Positions 54,309 through 64,000 of a stretch of 64,000 nucleotides of DNA are shown here, one piece after another. Every line of letters starts with the position of its first letter. The first letter of the stretch is position 1. Under the pieces are notes generated by a model that worked only from the letters and a program-made list of their open reading frames with translations, made no database searches and was not told where the DNA came from. Source of the DNA: Hsuehochloa calcarea (Eukaryota; Streptophyta; Magnoliopsida; Poales; Poaceae); contig CM070598.1 in assembly GCA_036346395.1 (NCBI GenBank), positions 3,021,517 through 3,085,516 of the forward strand, written 5' to 3'. The translations under genes were made by a program, and so were the position numbers.

Positions 54309-57300
54309 TCAGAAAGGTGGTAACTCGTCAAATTGATTGTATTCTTCCTCGTCCACTACATTCTCAACTCCGACAATCCTCCTTTTTCCATGAAGAACTA
54401 CGTGACGCTTCTTATTTGCCGGGTCGGTTACATAGAAGACTTGAACAACTTGGTTAGCCAGTACGAATGGTTCGTCTTTGTATCCGAAACACGTTCGAGG
54501 TCCACGGTAGTGACGCCGTACTTGTCGACCTTCACATGTGGAGATGGACCCAACGGCACCAAATAGGGGATCTTGAAAAGCACGTAGTCGATCTCCCATA
54601 TCTCCTCTATTTGCCCATAGTCACGAGCTCCTCGGCCCATCCAGTCTTGAATGCATCTATCACGGACACATTTATTACGCCTTGTGCTCTTCCTATCTGA
54701 GTGCCGTATAAAATGTGTACCCATTTATGTCGTATCCTTGCCATGTGACAATTGTAAATGTGGCCCTCTTGCCAACCATAGCGGCGTATCATCACTTGAT
54801 GACCTCCGAGTGATTCGCGCCTTTAACCATTCGTTGAGCCGACGGTTGTGCTCTCTGGTGATCAAACCTCCGGCCGATGCGGATTACATTGGCGTACCAT
54901 GTCTTTGTGCTCGTCGATGTCAGGGGACACTTGGGTCATGTGTTGCAAGACCGTGAAATGGGCTTGGCGTCGTATCGGATCGGGAGTGATTGATTTCCTT
55001 CCGATGGTCCGATACCATCCGGTCTCCCCTCATGGCGAGATAGAGGCACACCAATCGGATCCACGAGCCATGTAGTCGACGCGAGAACTCAATGACCTCT
55101 TCCGTTGCATAACCTTCGATGATCTTGCCCTCCGGTCGAGATCGATTCCGTCGTAGGACTTGAGAATTCCCATGTACCTCTCGAGCGGGTACATATGGCG
55201 TAGAAACACAGGGCGCATATCTTTATCTCTTTCACAAGGTGAACAATGAGATGGACCATGATATCGAAAAATGGCGGAGGAAATACATCTCAAGATGACA
55301 CGAGTCGTCACTACCTCGGCTGCGAGCATCTAGTCCTTGGGGATCGATGACCTTACGAGCAATTGAGTTGAAGAAATAACACGACCTCAAGATTGCCACT
55401 CGGACCTTGTTCGGCAAGATACTCCTAATTACAGCGAGAAGCATTTGTGTCATCGACACCACGACAATCATGCGACTTCATACCAATTAATTTCAAATCT
55501 TGCATAGAAACAAGTTTCTTAATGTTAGCGGAGTAACGAGACGGGACTTTCACACGTGCAAGCTGCAGTGCAGATTCATTTCTCTCGTCCTTGGGCGAGT
55601 GTAGCAAATTTGGGGAAGATACGTTCGTCTGTATCGGTCTCTTCGGTGCTAACTTTCGGTCCTTATGTTCATATCGACCAAGTCACGCGTGCGTTAACAC
55701 CATCCTTTGTTTTGCCACTAATGTTCGACAAGAGACCAATCAAGCTATCACATACATTCTTCTCTCGTGCATAACGTCGATCGATGGCGAACTTCTAAGT
55801 ACTCCCAATAAGGCAAGTCCCAAAAATTGGCCGCTTCTTCGGATGTTCTTCTCACGGGTTCTTAATTTACGTCCCTTCCCAAGCACAACATCGATATCCT
55901 TAACCATATCATAGACCTCTTTCCCACTAAAAGCCCTTGAAGTGAACCGTCTTCCTTATTTCCGTCGAATTGTTTCTTCATCTTGCGGTATGGGTGACTC
56001 CTCGGAAGGAACCTACGGTGGCGATATACACGATTTTCTGCGAGTTGTTCGACCATACACTCTCCGTAGCATCTAAGCGGTCTTGAATGAGGCTTTGGCT
56101 CCTTTTGTCTTGAAGCGATAGGTTACCAAGGGCGGGAAAATCATTGATAGTGCGAGAACAACATGGCGCGTAAAGTGAAGTTCTCTCGTTTATGCGCATC
56201 CCATACATGCACCCTTCATTCCACAGTGTCACAAGATCTTCCGGCAATGGTGCTAGGTACACATCAATATCATTCCCAGGTTGCTTGGCCCTTGGATAAG
56301 TAGTGTCATCAAAATGTATTTCCGCTTCATACGACCAAGGAGGAAGGTTGTACATACATAGATTCACGGGCAGTGCTATGTCGGTGCTCATGTTACCAAA
56401 GGATTCATTCCGTCCGTACTCAACCCTAACCTTATGTTCCTCGGTTCCGCACCGAACTCTTGAAGCTCCGATCGAAGTTTCTCCATTGGCGAAATCGTGA
56501 GGTGTCCGAGCTTCCCATCTTTCTTACGCTCCTCAGAGTGCCAGCGCATCAATCTTGCCTCCTTTGGTTCGCAAATAAGCGCTTCAAGCGTGGGATCACG
56601 AGCGAGATACCACAACATCTTAGCAGAGGTCCTTGCTTCGCCTTAGCGATATTCTTCCGCTTGTATCGGGATGCTCTGACACAGGACATGCATGCATGTC
56701 TGCATACTCTTTACGGTAGAGGATGCAATCGTTCGGACATGCATGTATTCTTTCTACTTCCATTCCCAACGGACAAAGAACCTTCTTAGCTTGGTAGGTC
56801 GTGCTGGGCAACACGTTTCCCTCCGGAAGGATGTCAGCTAAGAGACCTAACAACGCCGTAAAACTCTTGTCGGACCAACCATTGCTTGCCTTCAATTTCA
56901 GCAGTTCAAGCACGGTTGGCAACCTTGTGTATTCCGGCTTGCAGCCGGGGAACAAAGGTTTCCCAAGTCCTCCATTAAGCCCTCGAATTTACAAAACTCT
57001 CTCTCACGTAGTTCCTACGCATCGCGTAGCATCAGATCCAGTTGTCATCATGCGATCTATCCTCATCAAAAGCACATTCCATACCCTGCATATCGTTGAC
57101 TTCCTCGGCGATGTCGTCATTACTGACTTCCGGTATAATCTGCTCTTCACCGTGACTGCTCCAACATGTATATCCTTTTTTGAAACCTCTTCGTATTAAG
57201 TGAGCTTCGATCTGCGCCGGGTTGTTAAACATTTTCATATTACATAATCAATGCATGGACATTACATATATTTTATCCCTTCTTCAACATATCACCTTTC

Positions 57301-57380
57301 GTGGCTCTTCTAAAAGCAAACACGCCATTAATATACTCTTCACTCACACGGTTCTCAATGTACATCCAGATTTGGTCCAT
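54309..57380 (-). pseudogene. TNP2-type CACTA transposase, multi-exon and frame-damaged
   Basis: The first exon starts at 57380 (MDQIWMYIENRVSEEYINGV: transposase-associated domain) and ends near 57312 at a GTGATATG donor. The next segment from ~57205 carries AHLIRRGFKKGYTCWSSHGE. Then come KLKASNGWSDKSF and LADILPEGNVLP with LGMEVERIHACPNDCILYRK (~56880-56690), the central catalytic region LPVNLCMYNLPPWSYEAEIH and QPGNDIDVYLAPL with TINDFPALGNLS (~56370-56090), then MYPLERYMGILKSY (~55190; DUF4218-like), and the C-terminal EPFVLANQVVQVFYV, GKRRIVGVENV, ending at 54309. The order is that of a complete TNP2. Small indels put neighbouring blocks in different frames, so this copy would not make full transposase as sequenced. 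TNP2 cuts at the CACTA termini in the nucleus. Confidence 0.85.
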
Positions 57381-57479
57381 CTACACATTAGTGAGTACTC
57401 TATATTAATAAACCGCAAGTACCCTTTATAATGACCAAACACATTAGTGAGTACTCTATAGCAAATATAAAGGGTTCTG

Positions 57480-57725
57480 GATCGATCGTTACCCTTCTCT
57501 CCAAAGTGGCGCAATGTGGGAGGAGGCGTGGATCGGAGTGCCGCAATGGGCGGGGGAGGAGGAGGCGGGGTATGACTCAAAATGGGAGAGGAGGAGGTGC
57601 GGGTAACAACTCAAAATGGGGAGGGCGCAGCAGGGGGGGTGGCGGCGGTTCAAATGGATTTAATAGAAATGGGGCCTCGGCGTGACGCAGCAGCAGCGAG
57701 GGTGGCGGCGGTTCAAATGGATTTC
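57480..57725. repeat. GC-rich GGGAGGAGG/GGTGGCGGCGG repeats upstream of TNP2
   Basis: G-rich tracts upstream of the transposase start. A ~30-bp phrase (GGTGGCGGCGGTTCAAATGG + ATTT) occurs twice, at ~57638 and ~57700. It lies between the subterminal array and TNP2, in the promoter position. Confidence 0.6.
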
Positions 57726-57764
57726 ATAGAAATGGGGACTATCGGCGCTACTTATAAGCTCGAT

Positions 57765-58060
57765 ATATCACGAGCGGTTCTTTAAAAGAACCGAAATGCG
57801 TGATATGAAACTATCCGACAGTTCTTTAAAGAACCGTGCAGTGATATCTTATATCACAGAGCGGTTCGTTAAGCGAACGTGCGTGAGACGACGTTTAACG
57901 AGCCGTCAGTGAAATATCACGACGGTTTGTTAAGCGAACCGTCTGTGATCTATATATCACGAGCGGTTAACGAAGAACCGTCTGTGATAATTTTATCACA
58001 GACGGTTCCTTTTGAACCGTCTGTGATGGGGTGTCTAGTATAGCATGTTCTGTAGTAGTG
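57765..58060. repeat. Right subterminal hairpin array and terminus of the CACTA element
   Basis: Units like TATCACGAGCGGTTC...GAACCG and ATCACAGACGGTTCC...GAACCGTCTGTGAT repeat about six times, followed by GTAGTAGTG, the inverted CACTACTAC terminus. The GGA target duplication follows at 58061. Confidence 0.85.
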
Positions 58061-58063
58061 GGA

Positions 58064-60425
58064 GGCCAGGCGGTGGCCTAAACCTTTAATGAGTGTCTGT
58101 TATCTAGAGTAGTCATGTGGTACTAAATTTTCCACATTTCAAGTCACATGAAATCATAAAACTCTAATTTTTGAAACCTAAAATTCTAATTTTTGAGACC
58201 TAAACCCTTAATGTTTGAGACAATTTCAGAACATATAAAATTCTAGAAAATTACACAATCAAGTCCACTATATAAGGAGCCTTAAAAAACAAAATGTTTG
58301 AACCTCATTTTCTACAAACAGTATACATAAATGAATTTTTGAGAAAAATTCAGAACAGATAAAATTATGAAAAAATGACACAAATAATTACACTATGTCG
58401 GGAGGCTCCACAAAAAAATTGAGTTTATTTTATATATAAAAATATCAATACAAAAATATATTTAAATAAAATTTCAGTTTTTTGGCTACCATACGGTTTT
58501 GGGCACCACAATGCTCCACCGCACAGTGGTCGTGCGGTGCCGCCTCCCCCTCCCCCGCACGGCGGCCGTGTGGTTTTGGCTAATCTGCATGGCGGCCGTG
58601 CAACAACGGTTACGTGTCGGCTCGTCGGTTGTCCTGAGTGGTGACCATGCGGTGGTGACGTCATTTATGTAAATTCCACACGACAAGTGTTCTTTATGCT
58701 AATACACCGACAAATACTGCCGCTGAAAACTCGGGACCGAGATGGGAATGGTACAGTACACGCAGAGTTGTCGGTCACTCAGTTGTTTGTTCAACTGACC
58801 GTTGGTTTTTTTTTTCTCCCCCTTCTTTTGAGCGGAATCTGACAAGTTTTTTTTAGAGGAACGGAATGTGACAAGTTGTGAAGGACCGAAGGGGAGAAAA
58901 GAAGTCCTTGTTGGATGGAACAGGCCCAAAAGATCTCCGGGCCCCCAGTCTACACGGGCCGGACCAGCACACACAAAGAAGAAGAAGTAAACAACGCACA
59001 GGGGCACGCCTGACGCCTCACACCGCCGCACGCCGCATCGCCCTCGCTCGCGCCGGCAACGGTGAACGGCGGCTCACGGCTCCACGCCAAGCAGTCATGC
59101 ATGCCGCACCTAGCGTGCCCGGCATACATCAAGACCGTACATGTACGAGCATCCAATCGATGTCAGCAATGACGAAAACGTCGAGAAGGTAACGCGACGC
59201 CCAGGTCAGAAATACCACCAGTACAGGCGCATACGACCTCAAAGATGAGATGAAGCAGATACCAGACCATCCTGAAACCCGTCGGTAGATGACACGCACG
59301 TCAAAGGACAAAAGGCAGAGCTATATATACGCACGACATTGATGATCGGTAGAAGCAAGAAATGCCGAAAATGGATCGTCATCTACGTTACGAGACGAAC
59401 TTCACCGTTCGATTGAAAAACGAAGATCGATATTAGAGTGCTTTTGCTGTAGTGTTCTTCTGATACAATAGAATGGATGCAGCGAATATTTTACTCGTTT
59501 CTACGGCGTTTTCGTATTTGCATAAGTGTAAATTACTGTTTTTACATAGTAATCCTATGCGCTAGGATCCGGATTCAGAAAATGCCACAAGCTGAATCTG
59601 AGGCTGCCGTCTACCGATGCAGCAGGAGATTTCGGACCGGCCAAAATGGTCAAAGGGGATATGTACTGTGCTTGGCGAAAACAACGGCGTGGAAATGGAA
59701 ATGGACACGAACAACACACGAGTTACACCGAGAGCGACGGCACTCTGCACCAGGTTGTCATCTCGTTCTCCGCGAGAGCGACGCGTCCCTGCCGTCTTGG
59801 ATGGGCGTTATGACTGTTTCGCCGCAGTAGGATCCAAAAACGAGTGAGAAATTACACTCCATTTGCTGATTTGCAGCAGAACGGGACACAGAATGGAGAA
59901 AGAAACGGTGCTAGCTCCATCTTTTTATACCGCTGATGAGTCTCTTACTCAAGCGGTATAAGAAAACTACAACTACAAAGTTAAGCAAATTTTGATCCTT
60001 AAAAAAATGGAGGAGGAGAATGTAGGCGGCAAAAGTCAAAGAAAACACGCTTGAAGTTGGCATTAGTTTTGGGGGTGGTTCTGGAAAACTTTAGAGGCAA
60101 AGAAATCGATAGGTCCTCCGGTCAAATCCGATGAAAAACAGGCAGGGATCTGCATGTCCAAGCTTCCCCAGGGTGACTTTGCAGAGTGCTCTTGACTAAT
60201 TTGGCCTGGCTTGTGGCTTCAGATCTTTGCTAATGACTGGGCTGACATGAAGCTTAACTGTGATGATTCCTGCTCTGCTTAATGGAGCGGCTTTTCTTGT
60301 ACTGGAAAGAAAGGCATCGATTGACCTCTGAGATCTAGTGGTCGGTCGAGCCTTCGAGAGATTCGGGGCATATGTCATGTTAAAAATAGGGGAAAAGGAG
60401 TTGCGAATTTTAACGTGGAACCTTT
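58064..60425. other. Intergenic region with no supported gene
   Basis: 58080-58480 is AT-rich, with TAATTTTTGAAACCTAAA phrases repeated three times. 58495-58660 is GC-rich with repeated GGCGGCCGTG. The overlapping frames at 58700-59830 show no domain. A perfect TTATACCGC/GCGGTATAA hairpin lies at 59925-59961. Confidence 0.5.
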
Positions 60426-60747
60426 TGCGAAAAAAACTACAGACGTTAATCGACGATGATTATTATATGAAGAGTGTTTGCAAATTGTAGGGGATTACAA
60501 TAAGATATCAACTCTCCCCGTACGACATACAAGAGGTATATAAAGAGGTAACATAACTTGGAGTCCAAGTAAGAGAACTTATCCACTAATATAGTATGTT
60601 TGAATACAACCACATTAGTAATTCGAATCACATATCTCAACAATTTTCTCTTGTAGCAAAATGAAGAATCATCGATCACTAAATAACCCTATAATAAAAT
60701 AAAAAAATCACCATACACCAATTAGTCTCTAGGAATAAATTGTAACA
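60426..60747 (-). repeat. 3' LTR of the right-hand Copia element (approximate)
   Basis: On the minus strand it begins TGTTACAATTTATTCC at 60747, right after the purine-containing AGCTTAGTTGG that ends the coding part. It carries a TATATA-type box near 60540. The far end is placed at ~60426 (TGCGAAAA on plus) only by its TG; the true end may differ by 20-30 bp. The matching 5' LTR is beyond the window. Confidence 0.5.
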
Positions 60748-63700
60748 CCAACTAAGCTTGAGTAAAGTTCAAACTTAGTAACAGGAACTGACTTTATCAT
60801 TATACCAGTTAGATTATCATGAGTACTTATGACACATTGAATAAAGTGATATCTTACATCAATGTGCTTTGTTCTCTCATGAAACATCTGATTCCTTGTA
60901 AGGCATATAGCACCCTGACTATCACAAAATATAGTAGTGCAAGAATTATTTTCACAAAGCTCAGTGTACAAACATCTCAACCAAATAACTTCTTTACAAG
61001 CTTCAGAAATAACCATATATTCTGCTTCAGTGGTAGATAAGGCTACGGTAGCTTACAAAATTGTCTTTCAACTAACAGCACAACCACTAATGGTGAAAAC
61101 ATAACCTGTGAGAGACCTCCTCTTGTCCAAATCACAAGCATAATCAGAGTCAATATAACCAACAAGTTCATCTCTAGAATTCCCAAACTGCAAACGAGTA
61201 TTAGAAGTGTCATGCAAATATATGAAAATCCACTGAACTGCTTTCCAATGCTCTTTTCCACGATTAGCCATATATCTACTAACAACACTCAGTGCATGAG
61301 ATAAATCAGGACGATAACAAACCATTGCATACATAAGTGAACCAACTGCACTGGAATATGGAACTCTAGACATGTACTCAATATCATAATCTAACTCAGG
61401 ACATAAAGCTAAAGATAATCTGAAATGCGAAGCTAATGGAGTATTCACTGGTTTTGCATCATACATATCAAAACGATGAAGGACCTTCTCAATATAACCT
61501 TGTTGACTAAGGTATAACTTGTCAGATTGTCTCTCTCTAATAATCTCCATGCCGAGAATTTTCTTTGCTGCACCTAGGTCTTTCATATCAAATCCATTAC
61601 TCAATTGTGCTTTCAGTTTTGTTATTTCCGACTTATCTTTTGCAGTAATCAACATATCATCAACATAGAGAAGCAAATAAATAGTTGAATAATTAACAGT
61701 CTTTAAGTAAACATAGCTACCATAACCAGACAATTTAAAATCACGAGAGAGCATAAAGGAGTCAAATCTCTTGTACCATTGCCTAGGAGATTGCTTTAAA
61801 TTATAAAGAGACTTGTTTAATCTACAAACAAGATGTTCTTTTCCAAAAATAACAAAACCCTCAGGTTGGTCCATATAAATGTCTTCTTTCAACTCTCTAT
61901 GTAAGAATGCTGAGAAAAGTGCGTATAAAACTATGCTTCACAACTGCGGAAAAATATCATTAAAATCAATACCTGGAATCTGACTATAACCTTTAGCAAC
62001 CAACCTTGCTTTATATCTTACTGGTTTAGTAGGAGAAATACATTCCTTTGGCAATTTTCACTAATTCCCAAGTGTCATTCTTTTTAAGTGACTCCATCTC
62101 ACCATGCATAGCAGTTATTCACTTATTACAATCAGTGGAGTTAATAGCCTCAGAGTATGATGAAGCTTCTACATTACCTTCAATTTCTTCTGCCACACTT
62201 AAAGCATAAGCAACAATATTAGTTTTTTTCAATCAACCTCTTAGGTGGATTAATCTCCCTTCTAGGTCTGTCAAGTGCAATAGACTATTGTGGTGGCAGC
62301 TCAACAATAGGAGGATTCTCAACAATAGGTGCATCATGAACAATAATATTTTTCCTTATCTGATGTGTTATTTGAACCAACAAAATAATCCACCTAAACA
62401 CTTGAATTCTGCTCACTCTCAACAGGAACATTAGTATGCTGTTTATCATGAAGCATAGCAGATTCATTAAAGACAACGTTTCTGCTAATCACAACTTATG
62501 TATTTCTGGATTCCATAGCTTATATCCTTTGACACCAGATTTATAACCAAGAACGATGCACTTAACAGCTCTAGGCTCTAATTTTCCATTATCAACATGA
62601 GAGTACTACAATAAAAAACTTTCAATTCTGAATAATTTACTGGGGAACCGGACGATACCTCAATTGGAGTCTTCCTTTCAATTGCAATAGAGGGAGACCT
62701 ATTAATAAGATAGTAAGCAGTGGAAACGGCTTCAGACAAAAACACCTATGCAAACCTGCATTAGACAACATGCAACAAGACTTGAAAATGATAGTCCTGT
62801 TCATACGCTCAGCTACACCGTTTTGTTGAGGAGTATGGGGAACGGTGTAGTGCCTAACAATGCCTTCAGTTTTGCAATATGATTTAAATTCATTAGAACA
62901 TAATTACATCCCATTATCAGTGCGAAGTTTCTTTACCTTATTTTCAGTTTGCCTTTTAACCATAGTCTTCCACTATTTAAATGCTGAAAATGATTCTAAT
63001 TTATACTTCAAGAAATAAGGCCACACTCTTCTAAAGTAATCATCAATAATTGTTAACATATAACTAGTACCTTCTAGCGATGTCTTGCGAGATGACCCTC
63101 ATAAATTAGAATGCACATAATCCAAAATACCTTTTGTGGTATGAACTGAAGTATTGAACCTCGCCCTCTTGTGTTTACCAAATACACAATGCTCATAAAA
63201 TTTCAGCTTGACGATGCTATGTCCATCAAGAAGTCCTCTATTGCCCAATTCTGCCAAACCAATTTCACTAATATGCCCAAGACGTATGTACCAAAGATTA
63301 GTAGCATCAGAATTAGATAATGAAGTTGAAATTACAACAACATTACCTAATATTGTAGAACCTCGCAGATGGTACATATTTGCAGATTTAATATCAGCTT
63401 TCATCACAATAAGAGAGCTTTTTTATACTTTTAAAACTCCACCCTAACCAGAATACTTGTACCCTTTAGCATCAGGAGTGTTAAAAGAGATGGGGTTCCT
63501 TTTCAAATATGGAATGTGCCTCACATCTGTCAAAGTTCTGACAATACCATCAAATATCTTGATATGAACTGAACCAATTTCTGCAACCTTACAAGATGAG
63601 TTATCACCCATCAGCACAGTACCACCTTTAACAGTTTTATAGGTGGTAAACCAATCCCTATTAGGACACATATGAAAGGTATAGGCGGAATCAAGAATTT

Positions 63701-64000
63701 ATTCATCATTGGTCTTAACACATCCAACAAAGGCAACAAGGAATTCTCCATCAGAACTATCATCAGCAACAAGGGAGACTTTACCTTCATCATCTGGTTT
63801 ACCTTTTGGCTTATAATAGTCGGTTCTCTTTTCTTTATTCTGCAGCTTCCAGCATTCAGAGATATCGTGTCCACTTTTCTTGCAATATTTGCATGACTTG
63901 TACTTGCCTCTTGATTTCGACCGGTTCTTGTAGTCGTTCGAACTTTTGTCTCGAGATCCATTGTTTGGGTTCTTCTCCTTTTGCCTGCTACGAACAAACA
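60748..64000 (-). mobile_element. Copia retrotransposon pol and gag end, 5' part outside the window
   Basis: Read on the minus strand from 64000, the Copia order is clear. The gag knuckle CKYCKKSGHDISEC is at ~63900-63858. Protease-like ILDSAYTFHMCPNRDW is at ~63700-63655, with DSA where active copies have DSG. A pre-integrase RLGHISEIGL and HCVFGKHKR follow at ~63280-63180. Integrase fragments with many stops occupy 63100-62050. RT (MKEDIYMDQPEGF...YVDDM...) is at 61892-61068, and RNase H (ISEACKEVIWLRCLYTELC, FCDSQGAICLTRNQMFHERT) at 61016-60747. The wording is that of a very common grass Copia family. Only RT is a long intact frame. Confidence 0.88.
61068..61892 (-). CDS. Copia reverse transcriptase / early RNase H, open block
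   Basis: 274 codons without a stop: IYMDQPEGFVIFGKEHLVCR, LNKSLYNLKQSPRQWYKRFD, the catalytic LLLYVDDMLI, the QLSNGFDMKDLGAAKKILGM box, YLSQQGYIEKVLHRFDM, then the connection to RNase H (YSSAVGSLMYAMVCYRPDLS, ALSVVSRYMANRGKEHWKAV, LTGYVFTISGCAVS). It is part of a larger polyprotein; the first Met is internal. RNase H resumes at 61040 after a stop. Confidence 0.85.
   Translation of the reverse strand: MKEDIYMDQPEGFVIFGKEHLVCRLNKSLYNLKQSPRQWYKRFDSFMLSRDFKLSGYGSYVYLKTVNYSTIYLLLYVDDMLITAKDKSEITKLKAQLSNGFDMKDLGAAKKILGMEIIRERQSDKLYLSQQGYIEKVLHRFDMYDAKPVNTPLASHFRLSLALCPELDYDIEYMSRVPYSSAVGSLMYAMVCYRPDLSHALSVVSRYMANRGKEHWKAVQWIFIYLHDTSNTRLQFGNSRDELVGYIDSDYACDLDKRRSLTGYVFTISGCAVS

Larger units (their letters stand above)
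27188..58060 (-). mobile_element. CACTA (En/Spm) transposon with two nested retrotransposons
   Basis: The left terminus is CACTACTACAGAAAAGG (27188). The right terminus is the complement, ...TTCTGTAGTAGTG (ends 58060). The 3-bp duplication GGA flanks both (27185-27187, 58061-58063). Subterminal arrays of the same hairpin unit (TCACAGACGGTTC...GAACCGTCTGTGA) fill 27200-27660 and 57765-58030. Inside, on the minus strand, are a TNP2 transposase (57,380-54,309) and a second ORF (about 51.8-38.2 kb). Excising the nested SIRE-like element and Gypsy element with one target copy each leaves about 9,950 bp, which fits a full-length CACTA. Both coding regions are frame-damaged, so it is probably not active as sequenced. 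Confidence 0.88.

Noticed and set aside
59925..59961. CTGATGAGTC inside a TTATACCGC/GCGGTATAA hairpin, suggesting a hammerhead ribozyme
   Set aside because: The second conserved core element (GAAA after stem II) is missing, and the first core C would be paired in the outer stem. It is a simple hairpin with a ~19-nt loop.
1..64000. tRNA, rRNA, CRISPR array or bacterial operon signals
   Set aside because: None found. All content is consistent with a plant nuclear genome; tRNA-like strings are only retrotransposon primer-binding sites.

Overview
The window looks like nuclear DNA of a grass, probably rice (Oryza) or a close relative; this is inferred, not searched. The reasons are host genes with plant intron structure, coding regions very GC-rich at the 5' end, a Stowaway MITE, a MULE, a CACTA element and several large Copia and Gypsy retrotransposons nested in one another. 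I recognise four host genes and two host-derived pseudogenes. Most of the window is transposon.

Layout: (1) 1-9.3 kb: a receptor-like cytoplasmic kinase (RLCK-VII/PBL type) on the minus strand. Exon 1 is at 9076-9019 and exon 2 at 1238-913. They are separated by a 7.8-kb intron that carries a 5.7-kb Copia element with a perfect 5-bp target duplication (GACAC). The rest of the kinase is not visible; a 3' Copia LTR lies just downstream. (2) 10.6-14.0 kb: an eleven-exon dolichyl-phosphate beta-glucosyltransferase (ALG5) on the plus strand, with a Stowaway MITE in intron 5. (3) 15.1-16.9 kb: an intronless DYW-class PPR gene. Its stop codon lies 12 bp from the end of a minus-strand pseudogene (17313-16960), a decayed paralogue of the coiled-coil (Rx_N-like) gene at 19707-18619. 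(4) 20.4-27.2 kb: repeat-rich DNA with a LINE 3' end, a solo LTR (TSD TCTTC), a MULE with a 9-bp TSD, diverged simple-motif arrays, two unexplained short open frames, and a fragment of a PIF-type bHLH gene with introns retained and an in-frame stop.

(5) 27,188-58,060: one CACTA (En/Spm) transposon that I reconstruct from its CACTACTACAG termini and a GGA duplication on both sides. Two later insertions inflate it: a gag-only SIRE-like Copia element at 27,824-38,138 (TSD TCGCT) and a Tekay-like Gypsy chromovirus at 40,449-51,040 (TSD ATTTA). Without them it is about 10 kb, a normal size for an autonomous CACTA. It encodes a TNP2-type transposase (57,380-54,309, minus) and a second protein with Transposase_24-like and Ulp1/C48-peptidase-like parts (about 51.8-38.2 kb, minus) that is split by the Gypsy element. 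(6) 58.1-60.4 kb: no recognisable gene. (7) 60.4-64.0 kb: the 3' part of another decayed Copia element on the minus strand, running off the window.

Many frames in the transposons are broken by one- or two-base losses in CCGG/CGCG-like runs. The same kind of difference separates the two otherwise near-identical SIRE LTRs, so some apparent frameshifts may be consensus errors rather than mutations.
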